In this document: one piece after another, positions 1-7,003 of the stretch
Layout of the letters: every line of letters begins with the position of its first letter
Numbering within the stretch: position 1 is the stretch's first letter
Source: UBA2377 sp964429385
GTDB lineage: Bacteria; Verrucomicrobiota; Verrucomicrobiia; Opitutales; Opitutaceae
Direction: 5' to 3'
Length of the DNA stretch: 24,201 bases
Assembly: GCA_964429385.1 (NCBI GenBank)
Contig: CAYSBR010000050.1
Coordinates: 1-24,201 of the forward strand
Translations under genes and position numbers: made by a program
The notes under the pieces: model-generated
What the model was told of the DNA's origin: nothing
What the model saw: the letters and a program-made list of their open reading frames with translations, nothing else
Database searches by the model: none

Positions 1-1665
1 GAGGTCCGCGCGGGAGCGCCGCAGAGCCCGGGCGATGGCGGACGCCGCCAGTTCCTGGCCGACGACGACCTTCTGGATCTCCGACTCCATGGAGAGCAGT
101 TTTTCGCTTTCCTTTTTCTCCATGCGGCTGAGCGGAATACCCGTCCATTCGGCCACGACCTTCAGGATCAGATCCTCATCAATGGTCACCCGCTTTTCCT
201 CGCGGGCCTTGCGCCACTCCTCGGTGATCTGCTCCTGCTTCGTCCGCAGCTGCTTCTCCTGGTCGCGGAACTTGGCCGCTTCCTCGAAATGCTGTTCGGC
301 GATGGCCTTTTCCTTCTGCGCGCAGACGGCCTCGATTTCCTTGCTCAGATCCTCGATGTTCGGCGGACGCGTGAGCGCGCCGATGCGGGCGCGCGACCCG
401 GCCTCATCCATCACATCAATGGCCTTGTCCGGCAGGAAGCGGCCGGTGATGTAGCGGTCGGAAAGCTTCACAGAGGCCTCGATGGACTTGTCGGTGAACA
501 CCGCCTTGTGGTGATCCTCATATTTGCTGCGAATCCCCTTCAGGATAAGGATGGCGTCATCCACGGAAGGCGCCTCGACCTTCACCGACTGGAAGCGGCG
601 GTCGAGCGCGGAGTCCTTCTCGATGTATTTGCGATACTCGTTGAGCGTGGTCGCGCCGATGCACTGCAGCTCCCCGCGGCTGAGCGCGGGTTTGAAGATG
701 TTGGAGGCATCCATCGCCCCTTCCGCCGCGCCGGCGCCGACGATGGTGTGCAGCTCGTCAATGAAAAGAATGACGTTCCGGGCGCGCTTGATCTCATCCA
801 TCACGGCCTTGATGCGCTCCTCGAACTGGCCGCGGTATTTCGTACCGGCCACCATGAGGGCGAGATCGAGGGTGATGACCTTCTTCTCAAGCAGGATCTC
901 GGGCACATTGCCGGAGGCGATCTCCTGGGCGAGTCCTTCAACGATGGCGGTCTTGCCCACGCCGGCCTCACCGATGAGCACGGGGTTGTTCTTTGTGCGA
1001 CGGCACAAGATCTGAATGACACGGCTGATCTCGTGCTTGCGGCCGACCACCGGATCCATCTCCGACTTGCGGGCCAATTCCGTGAGATCGCGGCCAAACG
1101 CTTTCAGCGCGGGGGTCTTTACCTCCTTCTTGTCCTCGGCTTGGGCGCCGGGGCGCTGCGAGGCGCCGGCGGCGGCTTCCTCGCCCGCCTCACCACCGGG
1201 CTCACCGCCGGAAAACTGCGGGTCGAGTTCGCGGAGAATTTCGTTGCGGGTGCGCTCGATGTCGATGTCGAGCGACTTGAGGACGCGGGCGGCGACCCCT
1301 TCGCCTTCGCGCAGCAGGCCGAGCAGGAGGTGCTCGGTGCCGACGTAGGAATGGTTGAGCGTCTTCGCCTCCTTGCCAGCGAGCGCGAGCACCTTCTTCA
1401 CCCGCGGAGTGTACGGGATATTGCCGGGCGTCTTCGCCTCCTGGCCGGTGCCGACCTGTTTTTCCACCGCGGCACGCACGGTCTCGAGGTCGAGCCCCAT
1501 CTTCTGGAGCACGCTCACCGCCACGCCCTGCCCCAGCTTGATCAGCCCGAGGAGGATGTGTTCCGTGCCGACGTAGTTGTGATGAAAGCGGTCGGCTTCC
1601 TTGCGGGCCAGCGCCAGCACTTGCTGGGCGCGCGGGGTGAAATTGTTCATGGGTTCCTGGGACAT
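1..1665 (-). CDS. clpC: ClpC-type AAA+ unfoldase, ATP-binding subunit of Clp protease (N-terminal 555 codons; cut by left window edge)
   Basis: This is a Hsp100 unfoldase that feeds substrates to the ClpP peptidase in the cytoplasm. The reverse-strand translation begins MSQEPMNNFTPRAQQVLALA and shows two tandem Clp-N repeats (about residues 6-150, each with a YVGTEHxLLGL core). After an acidic, glycine- and alanine-rich linker comes the first AAA+ domain, with Walker A GEAGVGKT near residue 230 and Walker B ILFIDELH near 300. A coiled middle domain then contains a UVR-like stretch (FEEAAKFRDQEKQL) and the WTGIPLSRM motif. The middle domain marks it as ClpC rather than ClpA. The second AAA+ domain lies outside the window. 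An alternative ATG at 1650 (MNNFTPRA) has AGGAA just upstream and may be the true start. mcsB ends 22 bp upstream, so the gene is the third member of an mcsA-mcsB-clpC operon. McsA and McsB are known ClpC partners in Bacillus. Confidence 0.95.
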   Translation of the reverse strand, partial: MSQEPMNNFTPRAQQVLALARKEADRFHHNYVGTEHILLGLIKLGQGVAVSVLQKMGLDLETVRAAVEKQVGTGQEAKTPGNIPYTPRVKKVLALAGKEAKTLNHSYVGTEHLLLGLLREGEGVAARVLKSLDIDIERTRNEILRELDPQFSGGEPGGEAGEEAAAGASQRPGAQAEDKKEVKTPALKAFGRDLTELARKSEMDPVVGRKHEISRVIQILCRRTKNNPVLIGEAGVGKTAIVEGLAQEIASGNVPEILLEKKVITLDLALMVAGTKYRGQFEERIKAVMDEIKRARNVILFIDELHTIVGAGAAEGAMDASNIFKPALSRGELQCIGATTLNEYRKYIEKDSALDRRFQSVKVEAPSVDDAILILKGIRSKYEDHHKAVFTDKSIEASVKLSDRYITGRFLPDKAIDVMDEAGSRARIGALTRPPNIEDLSKEIEAVCAQKEKAIAEQHFEEAAKFRDQEKQLRTKQEQITEEWRKAREEKRVTIDEDLILKVVAEWTGIPLSRMEKKESEKLLSMESEIQKVVVGQELAASAIARALRRSRADL

Positions 1666-1687
1666 GTCGTATTCGGGTCGCGGGTGA

Positions 1688-2779
1688 TCAGTTGGCTTCG
1701 TTGTTGTTCAAAGAGAAATCAGGATGGGAGAAATTGGCAAATTCCGTTCGCAGACGCGCCGCCCTGAGCAGGTCGCGCTGGCCGGGATCAAACTCCCCCT
1801 TCTGAGCGTGCTGCAGGTGGCCGGGTTGGGCCTCGATGAAGAGACGGTCCACAATCGCGCGGCTGCCCTCCGGGTAAATCCCAAGGTCGATGCCGAGCCG
1901 GATGAGTGAGAGCAGATTCATGGCTTCGCCTGAACTGAGCAGGTGACTGTTCTGCAGAATGCCATAGGCGCGGCCGATCTTGTCGAAGAGCTTGCCGGCA
2001 TCGCTCTCCATGAGCTTTCCGCGGGCGTTCATCTCCTGTTCGATGATGGTGTTCAGCACACTGCCCAGACGCTTGATGATGCCCTCCTCCGCCTCGCCCA
2101 GCGTGGTCTGGTTGGAAATTTGGAAGATGCTACCGCTGGCGTCGGAGCCTTCGCCAAAGAGGCCGCGCACAACCATGCCGAGCTGGTTGACCGCCCGGAC
2201 GACCTTCTCCATCTGCCCCGAAATGACGAGCGCGGGCAGGTGCATCATCGCGGAAGCGCGCATGCCGGTGCCGAGATTGGTCGGACAGGCTGTCAGATAA
2301 CCGAGCGAAGAGGAGAAAGCGTAATCGAGCTGTTCCTCCAGCGTGCTGTCGAGTTCGTTGATGGCGCTCCACGCCTTCCGCAACTGGAAGCCGGAGCGCA
2401 GGACCTGGATGCGCAGATGGTCCTCCTCGTTGATCATGACCGAATAGGCCTGGTCGCGGCTGATGACAAAGCCGGAACCGGCCTTTGCTCCGCTGAGCTC
2501 CCGGCTGATAAGATGCCGCTCCACGAGGATCTGCCGCTCCTGCTCGCCCAGTTCCGTGATCGGCAGGCTGAGCGACGCACGCATGGGCGCAGTCGCGGCC
2601 ACGGCCGCCCGGCACGAGGCAAGGATCTCCTCGCGTTGGGCGGGTTTCGCCCAGCCCGGGAAAGGCGTGCCGGCCAGGTTGCGGGCCAGACGAATCCGCG
2701 TCATCAACACGATGGCCGTTTTGCTGCTCGAAGAATCGGTCAGCTCCGACGGCGTGTCGATGAGCGAGGCGATCGTCAT
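1688..2779 (-). CDS. mcsB: Protein-arginine kinase McsB
   Basis: McsB phosphorylates arginine side chains of proteins and so marks them for the ClpCP protease. The 363-residue product has the phosphagen-kinase fold signatures: MTRIRLARNL near residues 26-35, the INEEDHLRIQVL stretch with the expected glutamates near 118-119, CPTNLGTGMRAS with the active-site cysteine at about 165, and SNQTTLGEAEEGI. Near residue 335 it carries RDLLRA, which fits the RDxxRA phosphoarginine-binding motif that separates McsB from eukaryotic arginine or creatine kinases. I chose ATG 2779 because it sits four bases after the mcsA stop and begins where family similarity begins. A longer reading starting at 2833 would overlap mcsA by 50 bases. 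The close spacing to mcsA and clpC implies one transcript. No ctsR repressor gene is present in the window. Confidence 0.95.
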   Translation of the reverse strand: MTIASLIDTPSELTDSSSSKTAIVLMTRIRLARNLAGTPFPGWAKPAQREEILASCRAAVAATAPMRASLSLPITELGEQERQILVERHLISRELSGAKAGSGFVISRDQAYSVMINEEDHLRIQVLRSGFQLRKAWSAINELDSTLEEQLDYAFSSSLGYLTACPTNLGTGMRASAMMHLPALVISGQMEKVVRAVNQLGMVVRGLFGEGSDASGSIFQISNQTTLGEAEEGIIKRLGSVLNTIIEQEMNARGKLMESDAGKLFDKIGRAYGILQNSHLLSSGEAMNLLSLIRLGIDLGIYPEGSRAIVDRLFIEAQPGHLQHAQKGEFDPGQRDLLRAARLRTEFANFSHPDFSLNNNEAN

Positions 2780-2783
2780 GGGT

Positions 2784-3290
2784 TCAACGCGGCGGCGTCT
2801 GCCCGACGGCTTGTTTGACTTGTTGGATTTCATCGCGACAGCGGGCGGCGTCCTCGTAACGCTCGGATTTGATGGCTTCAGTCAGGTCGAGTTCGAGTCT
2901 CGTCAGGCGCTCATAGAGCGATTTCCGGGCCAGGGCCTTTTGCGGCACCTTGCCCTTGTGGATGGAGCCCTTGTGCATGCCTTCGAGCATCGGCTCGATC
3001 ATGGATTGGAAAGTCTCGTAGCAATGCGCGCAGCCAAACCGGCCGTGCTTCTTGAAATCGGCCTGGGTGAAACCGCACTGTTCGCAGCGCATGCCGGCGG
3101 CGCCGGGCTCGGGGTTGAGCGAGGCCTTGAGCAGCAGGTCCGCGAGGGAAAAACCGCTCGGGTCGGTCACGCCCTTGGCTTGGGCGCACTCCTCGCACAG
3201 GTCCACCTTGTGCACTTTATTGTTCACGATTTGCGTGAGGTGCACGGTCGCCGGCTTCGGGCAGAGGTCACATTTGAGCGGGTTGGCCAT
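2784..3290 (-). CDS. mcsA: McsA-like zinc-finger protein with UVR domain, activator of McsB
   Basis: The 168-residue protein contains four CxxC pairs: C7/C10, C32/C35, C69/C72 and C87/C90. These are suited to bind two zinc ions. A C-terminal UVR helix pair follows (about residues 128-160, with YEDAARCRDEIQQVKQ). This is the architecture of McsA, which in Bacillus and Staphylococcus stimulates McsB kinase activity and ties it to ClpC. The UVR motif is shared with UvrB and with the ClpC middle domain, consistent with a role in protein-protein contacts. The gene is first in the mcsA-mcsB-clpC run and is separated from mcsB by four bases. About 150 bp with no gene lie upstream, before ilvE. I could not pick out a convincing promoter or a CtsR-type operator there. 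The call rests on domain order and on the neighbours. Confidence 0.92.
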   Translation of the reverse strand: MANPLKCDLCPKPATVHLTQIVNNKVHKVDLCEECAQAKGVTDPSGFSLADLLLKASLNPEPGAAGMRCEQCGFTQADFKKHGRFGCAHCYETFQSMIEPMLEGMHKGSIHKGKVPQKALARKSLYERLTRLELDLTEAIKSERYEDAARCRDEIQQVKQAVGQTPPR

Positions 3291-3442
3291 GGTGAGAACA
3301 AAAATCTATGCACGTAGAATGCCAGCCTCGTGTTCACTGGCAAGTGCGCGGCGCACTCTTCCCCGGATGGGACAAGGTCGCCCACCCACCCGGGACAAAC
3401 GCGCCACGGTGGCACGACCGGCGGAGACCGGACGAGCGCAAA

Positions 3443-4309
3443 TCAAATCCGCGCGCCTTCGGTGCGCACGCGACGACGGAAGGACTCCAGCACCTGTTGC
3501 GTAATGGGACCGGGCTTGCCGGCGCCGATCTCGCGACCGTCGAGCTTTGTGACCGGAATCACCTCGGCGCCCGTTCCGGTGAGGAAGCACTCGTCCGCCA
3601 CCCACACGTCGTAACGGGTCATGTTCACTTCACGAATCGGCACGTTGAGCTCCTGGGCGATGTCGAAGATCGTGCCGCGCGTGATGCCCTTCAGCGCCCC
3701 CTGCGAAGCCTGTGGAGTCAGGATCTCGCCCTTGTGAACGGTGAAGATGTTGTCCGCCGTGCATTCCGCGATGAACCCCTGATCATTGAGCATGATCGCC
3801 TCGAGCGCGCCAAACTGCTTCGCTTCGATCTTGCCGAGAATGTTGTTCAGATAGTTCAGCGACTTGATCGTGGGCGGCAGTGCCGCCGGATTGATGCGCC
3901 GGGTCGGCACCGTGACAATGGCAAGGCCGTTGTCGTAATGCTCCTGCGGATAAAGCGAGATCTTGCTCGCGATAATGAACACCGACGGCTTGGCACAAAG
4001 CCAGGGGGCCAGACCGAGGTCGCCCACCCCGCGGGTCACCACCAGCCGGATGTAGCCGTTCTGCAGGTTGTTCTGGCGGCAGGATTCACAGGTTGCCTCG
4101 CTCAGTTCCTGCCGGGACATCGGCAGTTTAAGCATGATCGCCTTGGCCGAGTACTCCAGGCGCTCCAAATGCTCCTCAAGGCGGAAAATATTGCCATCGT
4201 AAATGCGGATCCCCTCGAAGACCCCGTCGCCATACAGCAACCCGTGATCAAACACAGATACCTTGGCATCCGCTTCATCCACAAACTTTCCGTCGAGGTA
4301 GATTTTCAT
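3443..4309 (-). CDS. ilvE: Branched-chain amino acid aminotransferase-like, PLP fold-type IV (class IV) aminotransferase
   Basis: Class IV PLP enzymes swap amino groups between branched-chain amino acids and 2-oxoglutarate (IlvE), or act on D-amino acids or aminodeoxychorismate. The 288-residue product starts MKIYLDGKFVDEADAKVSVF and includes DHGLLYGDGVFEGIR, typical of the IlvE/D-amino-acid transaminase group. The likely Schiff-base lysine is K149 in TIKSLNYLNN, and the PLP-phosphate signature is AECTADNIF near residue 181. Near the C-terminus, FLTGTGAEVIPV is the usual IlvE/DAAT substrate-loop motif. I set the start at ATG 4309 because an upstream in-frame extension to 4411 has no family character. 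IlvE is the best guess, since LNYLNN and TGTGAEVIPV are common in the archaeal-type IlvE. A D-alanine transaminase role cannot be excluded. It is transcribed in the same direction as mcsA, 150 bp upstream of it, and diverges from the pseudopilin gene. Confidence 0.85.
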   Translation of the reverse strand: MKIYLDGKFVDEADAKVSVFDHGLLYGDGVFEGIRIYDGNIFRLEEHLERLEYSAKAIMLKLPMSRQELSEATCESCRQNNLQNGYIRLVVTRGVGDLGLAPWLCAKPSVFIIASKISLYPQEHYDNGLAIVTVPTRRINPAALPPTIKSLNYLNNILGKIEAKQFGALEAIMLNDQGFIAECTADNIFTVHKGEILTPQASQGALKGITRGTIFDIAQELNVPIREVNMTRYDVWVADECFLTGTGAEVIPVTKLDGREIGAGKPGPITQQVLESFRRRVRTEGARI

Positions 4310-4370
4310 TGGAAAGGGCGGATTACACCAACGCGCGAAGTCTTGTCGAGTCCCACGCGCAAATATCGGA

Positions 4371-4424
4371 TTGTCATAAGCCCTTCCGCCTGTTGTCATA
4401 AATCCGGTCAAGCAGGTTTATGAC
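4371..4424 (+). promoter_or_regulatory. Phased GTCATAA half-sites before the pseudopilin gene (possible operator)
   Basis: A perfect 9-bp direct repeat TTGTCATAA occurs at 4371-4379 and 4393-4401. The inverted form TTATGAC is at 4418-4424, across the pseudopilin ATG. The centres of the three 7-bp cores are about 4376, 4398 and 4421, which is close to two DNA turns apart each time. This looks like a cooperative protein-binding array in the divergent ilvE/pseudopilin region. The first copy could also act as a -35 box. No regulator is identified. Confidence 0.4.
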
Positions 4425-5172
4425 GTGGTTCCCCTCCAGTCACCGTTCCTCCGGAGCTTTTACGCTCATCGAATTACTGACCGTAATCGCCATCATCGGC
4501 ATCCTCGCCGCCATCATCATTCCCACGGTCGGCACCGTCCGGGAAAAAGCCCAGCGGGCGGTGGATGCCAACAATCTCCGCGAGATTCTCAAGGCGGCGA
4601 TGCTTTACGCCGCCGATAACAACGACCGCCTGCCCGACCCATCCGCCATTGCCCCCGCGGTGCTCACCGCTTCCGAAGCGGTTTTCCTCTGGCCCGGGAT
4701 TCTTGCCCGGCAGGGCCTGCTCACCGACCCGACCCTCTATTTCTCCAAGAACGATCCCCTTTTCTCCGGTATCTATCCCACGGCCATCCTCGATCCTGCG
4801 GCCCGGACCCAGCTCGATGCCAGCTTCACCGGCAACCGCAGCCTCAGCGTCGAATTTGTCGGCGGGTTGAAAATGAGCGATCCTGCTTCCACTCCGGTGA
4901 TCTTCACCCGGGGATTGCGGACCAACGGCACCTGGGATCCCGAAACCGGTGCGTACAAGGACGCCGGCGGCTACGTCGCCTACCTTGGAGGCAACGTGCA
5001 GTTTCATGCCGACACGGCGACGGGCAAGTTCGTCTCGAACCAATCCCGCCAGCCCACCGACAACGTGCTGCACGCCATCCCCTTCAACGCGGCAAATCCC
5101 ACCCGTGTCTGGGGCACCACCGGTGCCGGCACCGGCACCGCCACCGGCACGCCCGCTCAGCAGGGGCTTTGA
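4420..5172 (+). CDS. Type II secretion / type IV pilin-like protein with prepilin N-methylation motif
   Basis: The 250-residue protein begins MTWFPSSHRSSGAFTLIELL, a class III prepilin leader. It is followed by a hydrophobic helix (about residues 14-35, TVIAIIGILAAIIIPTV) and an extended amphipathic helix (REKAQRAVDANNLREIL). Prepilin peptidase would process it just before the FTLIE segment and methylate the new N-terminus. The residue before F is alanine, with glycine one position earlier, so the exact cut site is uncertain. The globular part has no motif I recognise. The C-terminus ends in a Gly/Thr/Ala repeat (GAGTGTATG). No pilus or secretion machinery genes adjoin it, which fits the many solitary AFTLIELL pseudopilins of Verrucomicrobia and Planctomycetes. 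The ATG at 4420 is preceded only by a weak AGCAGG. Confidence 0.85.
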   Translation: MTWFPSSHRSSGAFTLIELLTVIAIIGILAAIIIPTVGTVREKAQRAVDANNLREILKAAMLYAADNNDRLPDPSAIAPAVLTASEAVFLWPGILARQGLLTDPTLYFSKNDPLFSGIYPTAILDPAARTQLDASFTGNRSLSVEFVGGLKMSDPASTPVIFTRGLRTNGTWDPETGAYKDAGGYVAYLGGNVQFHADTATGKFVSNQSRQPTDNVLHAIPFNAANPTRVWGTTGAGTGTATGTPAQQGL

Positions 5173-5178
5173 TCCGGT

Positions 5179-5204
5179 GCCCGCCGCGGGCGGTTGGGCG
5201 TTTT
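5179..5204 (+). terminator. Possible weak terminator after the pseudopilin gene
   Basis: A short GC hairpin, GCCCG-ccg-CGGGC at 5179-5191, is followed by GGTTGGGCGTTTT. The stem is only five base pairs and the T-run is delayed, so termination would be weak at best. Confidence 0.25.
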
Positions 5205-5250
5205 CCCGCTTCCCCCCGCGCGAGGCATCATGCATAGTGGCCGACTTTTC

Positions 5251-6993
5251 ATGACGACTGCCGTCTCCGCCCCCGCCACCACGCCCACCTACATCATCGG
5301 TCACAAAAACCCCGATGCCGACGCCATCTGCTCGGCCATCGCCTACGCGGCCTTCAAGGAGCAAAAAGGTGAAGCCGGCTACGTGGCCGCCCGTTGCGGC
5401 AACTCCAACGCGCGCATCGACACCATCCTGCAGCGTTTCAACCAGCCGCTGCCCCTGCATCTCAGTGATGTCAGCCCGCGCGTGCGCGATCTCATGGTGA
5501 GCGACGTCATCGCCGTGCCCGAGGGCGCCACCTGCGCCGAAGTCCTTGAGCTCATCGAGCGGCACAACGTCAACATCATCCCCGTCATCACCCCTTCCCG
5601 CCACGTTGTCGGAACCATCGCCTACACGCAGCTCAGCAGCTTCTTCATGCCGCGCATGCACGAACCCCGGCACATGCGGCAGGTCCGCACCAGCCTCGCG
5701 CGCATCGTGCGGGCCTTGAACGCCGATATCAGCCATATCACCGAGGCGGACCGGTTGGAAAACCTCTACATCCGGATCGGCGCGATGGATATCCGCACCT
5801 TCTGGAAGATCTCCGAACGGGAAAACATCCCCCCCGGACAGTCGCTCATCATCGTCGGCGACCGCCGCGATGTACAGATGCGCGCCATCGAGCTCGGCAT
5901 CCGCGCCCTTGTCATCAGCGGCAACCTCTCCGTCGAACCCGACGTACTCGCCGCCGCCCGGGAACGAGGCGTCAGCATCATCCGGAGCGCCCACGACACC
6001 GCCACCACCGCCTGGGGCATCCGCACCGCTTCCACGCTTGACGGAGTGATCTCCCGCGACTTCCCCATTCTTGCAGCCGACATGCGCGTCGCCAATGTCA
6101 GCCGCCAGTTCGGCCCGTCATCCCCCCACGCGCACCTTGTCGTCTCCGAAGACCGTACCCTGCAAGGTATCCTGACCAAGAGCGACCTCTTCCGCCCCGT
6201 CAAAACCCGCCTCGTGCTGGTCGATCACAATGAAATGACCCAGGCCGTGAACGGCGCCGCCGAAGTGACCATCGCCGAGATCATCGACCACCACCGGCTG
6301 GGCGCGCTCAATACCCAGCAGCCGATTCTTTTCATCAACGAGCCGGTGGGCTCGACCTGCACCATCATCGCCGACCTATTTCGTCGCGAAGACCTCGTCC
6401 CCTCGCCCGACATCGCCGGCATCATGATGTCCGGCCTCATTTCCGACACCCTCCACCTCAACAGCCCCACCACCACGGCCAAGGATGGCGCGATCCTCGC
6501 CTGGCTGTCGAAGATCGCCGGCGTTGATTCACGCCGGCTGGCCGATGAAATCTTCAGTTCCGGCTCCGTCATCCTCGCCAACCCGGCCGAGAAGGTCGTG
6601 CGCGCCGACTTCAAGATCTACGACGAGGAGGAAGGTGTGCGTTTCGCCGTCTCCCAGGTCGAGGAACTCGGGTTCGGCAACTTCTGGCAACATGACCGGG
6701 CCATCGCCGACGCCCTGCAGGACCTGCGCGACGAAGAGCAGCTCGCCTTCGCCTGCCTGCTCGTGACGGATATCAACACCCAGAACTCGCTCCTGCTCGT
6801 CAAGGGCGACGCCGGACTCATTGAGCGCATTTCCTACCCGCAGGTGGAGAAAGGCGAAATCTTCGACCTCCCCGGTGTCGTCAGCCGCAAAAAGCAGCTC
6901 ATCCCCTACCTGACCAACCTCCTGCGCGAAATGTCCGCCGACGGCGCCCCCCTCGCCACCCCCGAACCCTCAACGCGCAAAAACCGCCACTGA
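5251..6993 (+). CDS. Manganese-dependent inorganic pyrophosphatase with CBS and DRTGG regulatory domains
   Basis: Family II pyrophosphatases hydrolyse diphosphate to phosphate, driving biosynthesis forward. Measured from ATG 5251, the product has 580 residues. The DHH half starts with IGHKNPDADAICSAIAYA (H18, D22 and D24 are metal ligands). It is interrupted after roughly residue 70 by a regulatory insert. That insert holds a CBS motif (VRDLMVSDVIAVPEGAT through VVGTIAYTQL), a central DRTGG-like domain (PPGQSLIIVGDRRDVQMRAI) and a second CBS motif (AHLVVSEDRTLQGILTKSDLF). Catalysis resumes with VLVDHNEMTQAV and AEIIDHHRLG, and the DHHA2 half includes SGLISDTLHLNSPTT. Such CBS-PPases are known to be tuned by adenine nucleotides. 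Start choice is open: ATG 5230 has GAGG four bases upstream, whereas ATG 5251 begins nearer to the conserved domain. A 10-base gap links it to glnS, suggesting co-transcription. Confidence 0.93.
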   Translation: MTTAVSAPATTPTYIIGHKNPDADAICSAIAYAAFKEQKGEAGYVAARCGNSNARIDTILQRFNQPLPLHLSDVSPRVRDLMVSDVIAVPEGATCAEVLELIERHNVNIIPVITPSRHVVGTIAYTQLSSFFMPRMHEPRHMRQVRTSLARIVRALNADISHITEADRLENLYIRIGAMDIRTFWKISERENIPPGQSLIIVGDRRDVQMRAIELGIRALVISGNLSVEPDVLAAARERGVSIIRSAHDTATTAWGIRTASTLDGVISRDFPILAADMRVANVSRQFGPSSPHAHLVVSEDRTLQGILTKSDLFRPVKTRLVLVDHNEMTQAVNGAAEVTIAEIIDHHRLGALNTQQPILFINEPVGSTCTIIADLFRREDLVPSPDIAGIMMSGLISDTLHLNSPTTTAKDGAILAWLSKIAGVDSRRLADEIFSSGSVILANPAEKVVRADFKIYDEEEGVRFAVSQVEELGFGNFWQHDRAIADALQDLRDEEQLAFACLLVTDINTQNSLLLVKGDAGLIERISYPQVEKGEIFDLPGVVSRKKQLIPYLTNLLREMSADGAPLATPEPSTRKNRH

Positions 6994-7003
6994 GCCCATT
7001 TTC

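Noticed and set aside
289..1767. Open frame of 492 codons on the plus strand across clpC
   Set aside because: Shadow of clpC, which is open through the left edge and carries the Clp-N, Walker A and Walker B motifs.
3291..3442. CtsR or CIRCE-type operator upstream of mcsA
   Set aside because: No tandem GGTCAAA heptads and no TTAGCACTC-N9-GAGTGCTAA inverted repeat were found; only short chance hairpins (for example AGTGCG/CGCACT) are there.
4474..5994. Open frame of 506 codons on the minus strand across the pseudopilin and pyrophosphatase genes
   Set aside because: It spans two real genes and their gap, and its translation is a low-complexity D/G/A/H/V sequence.
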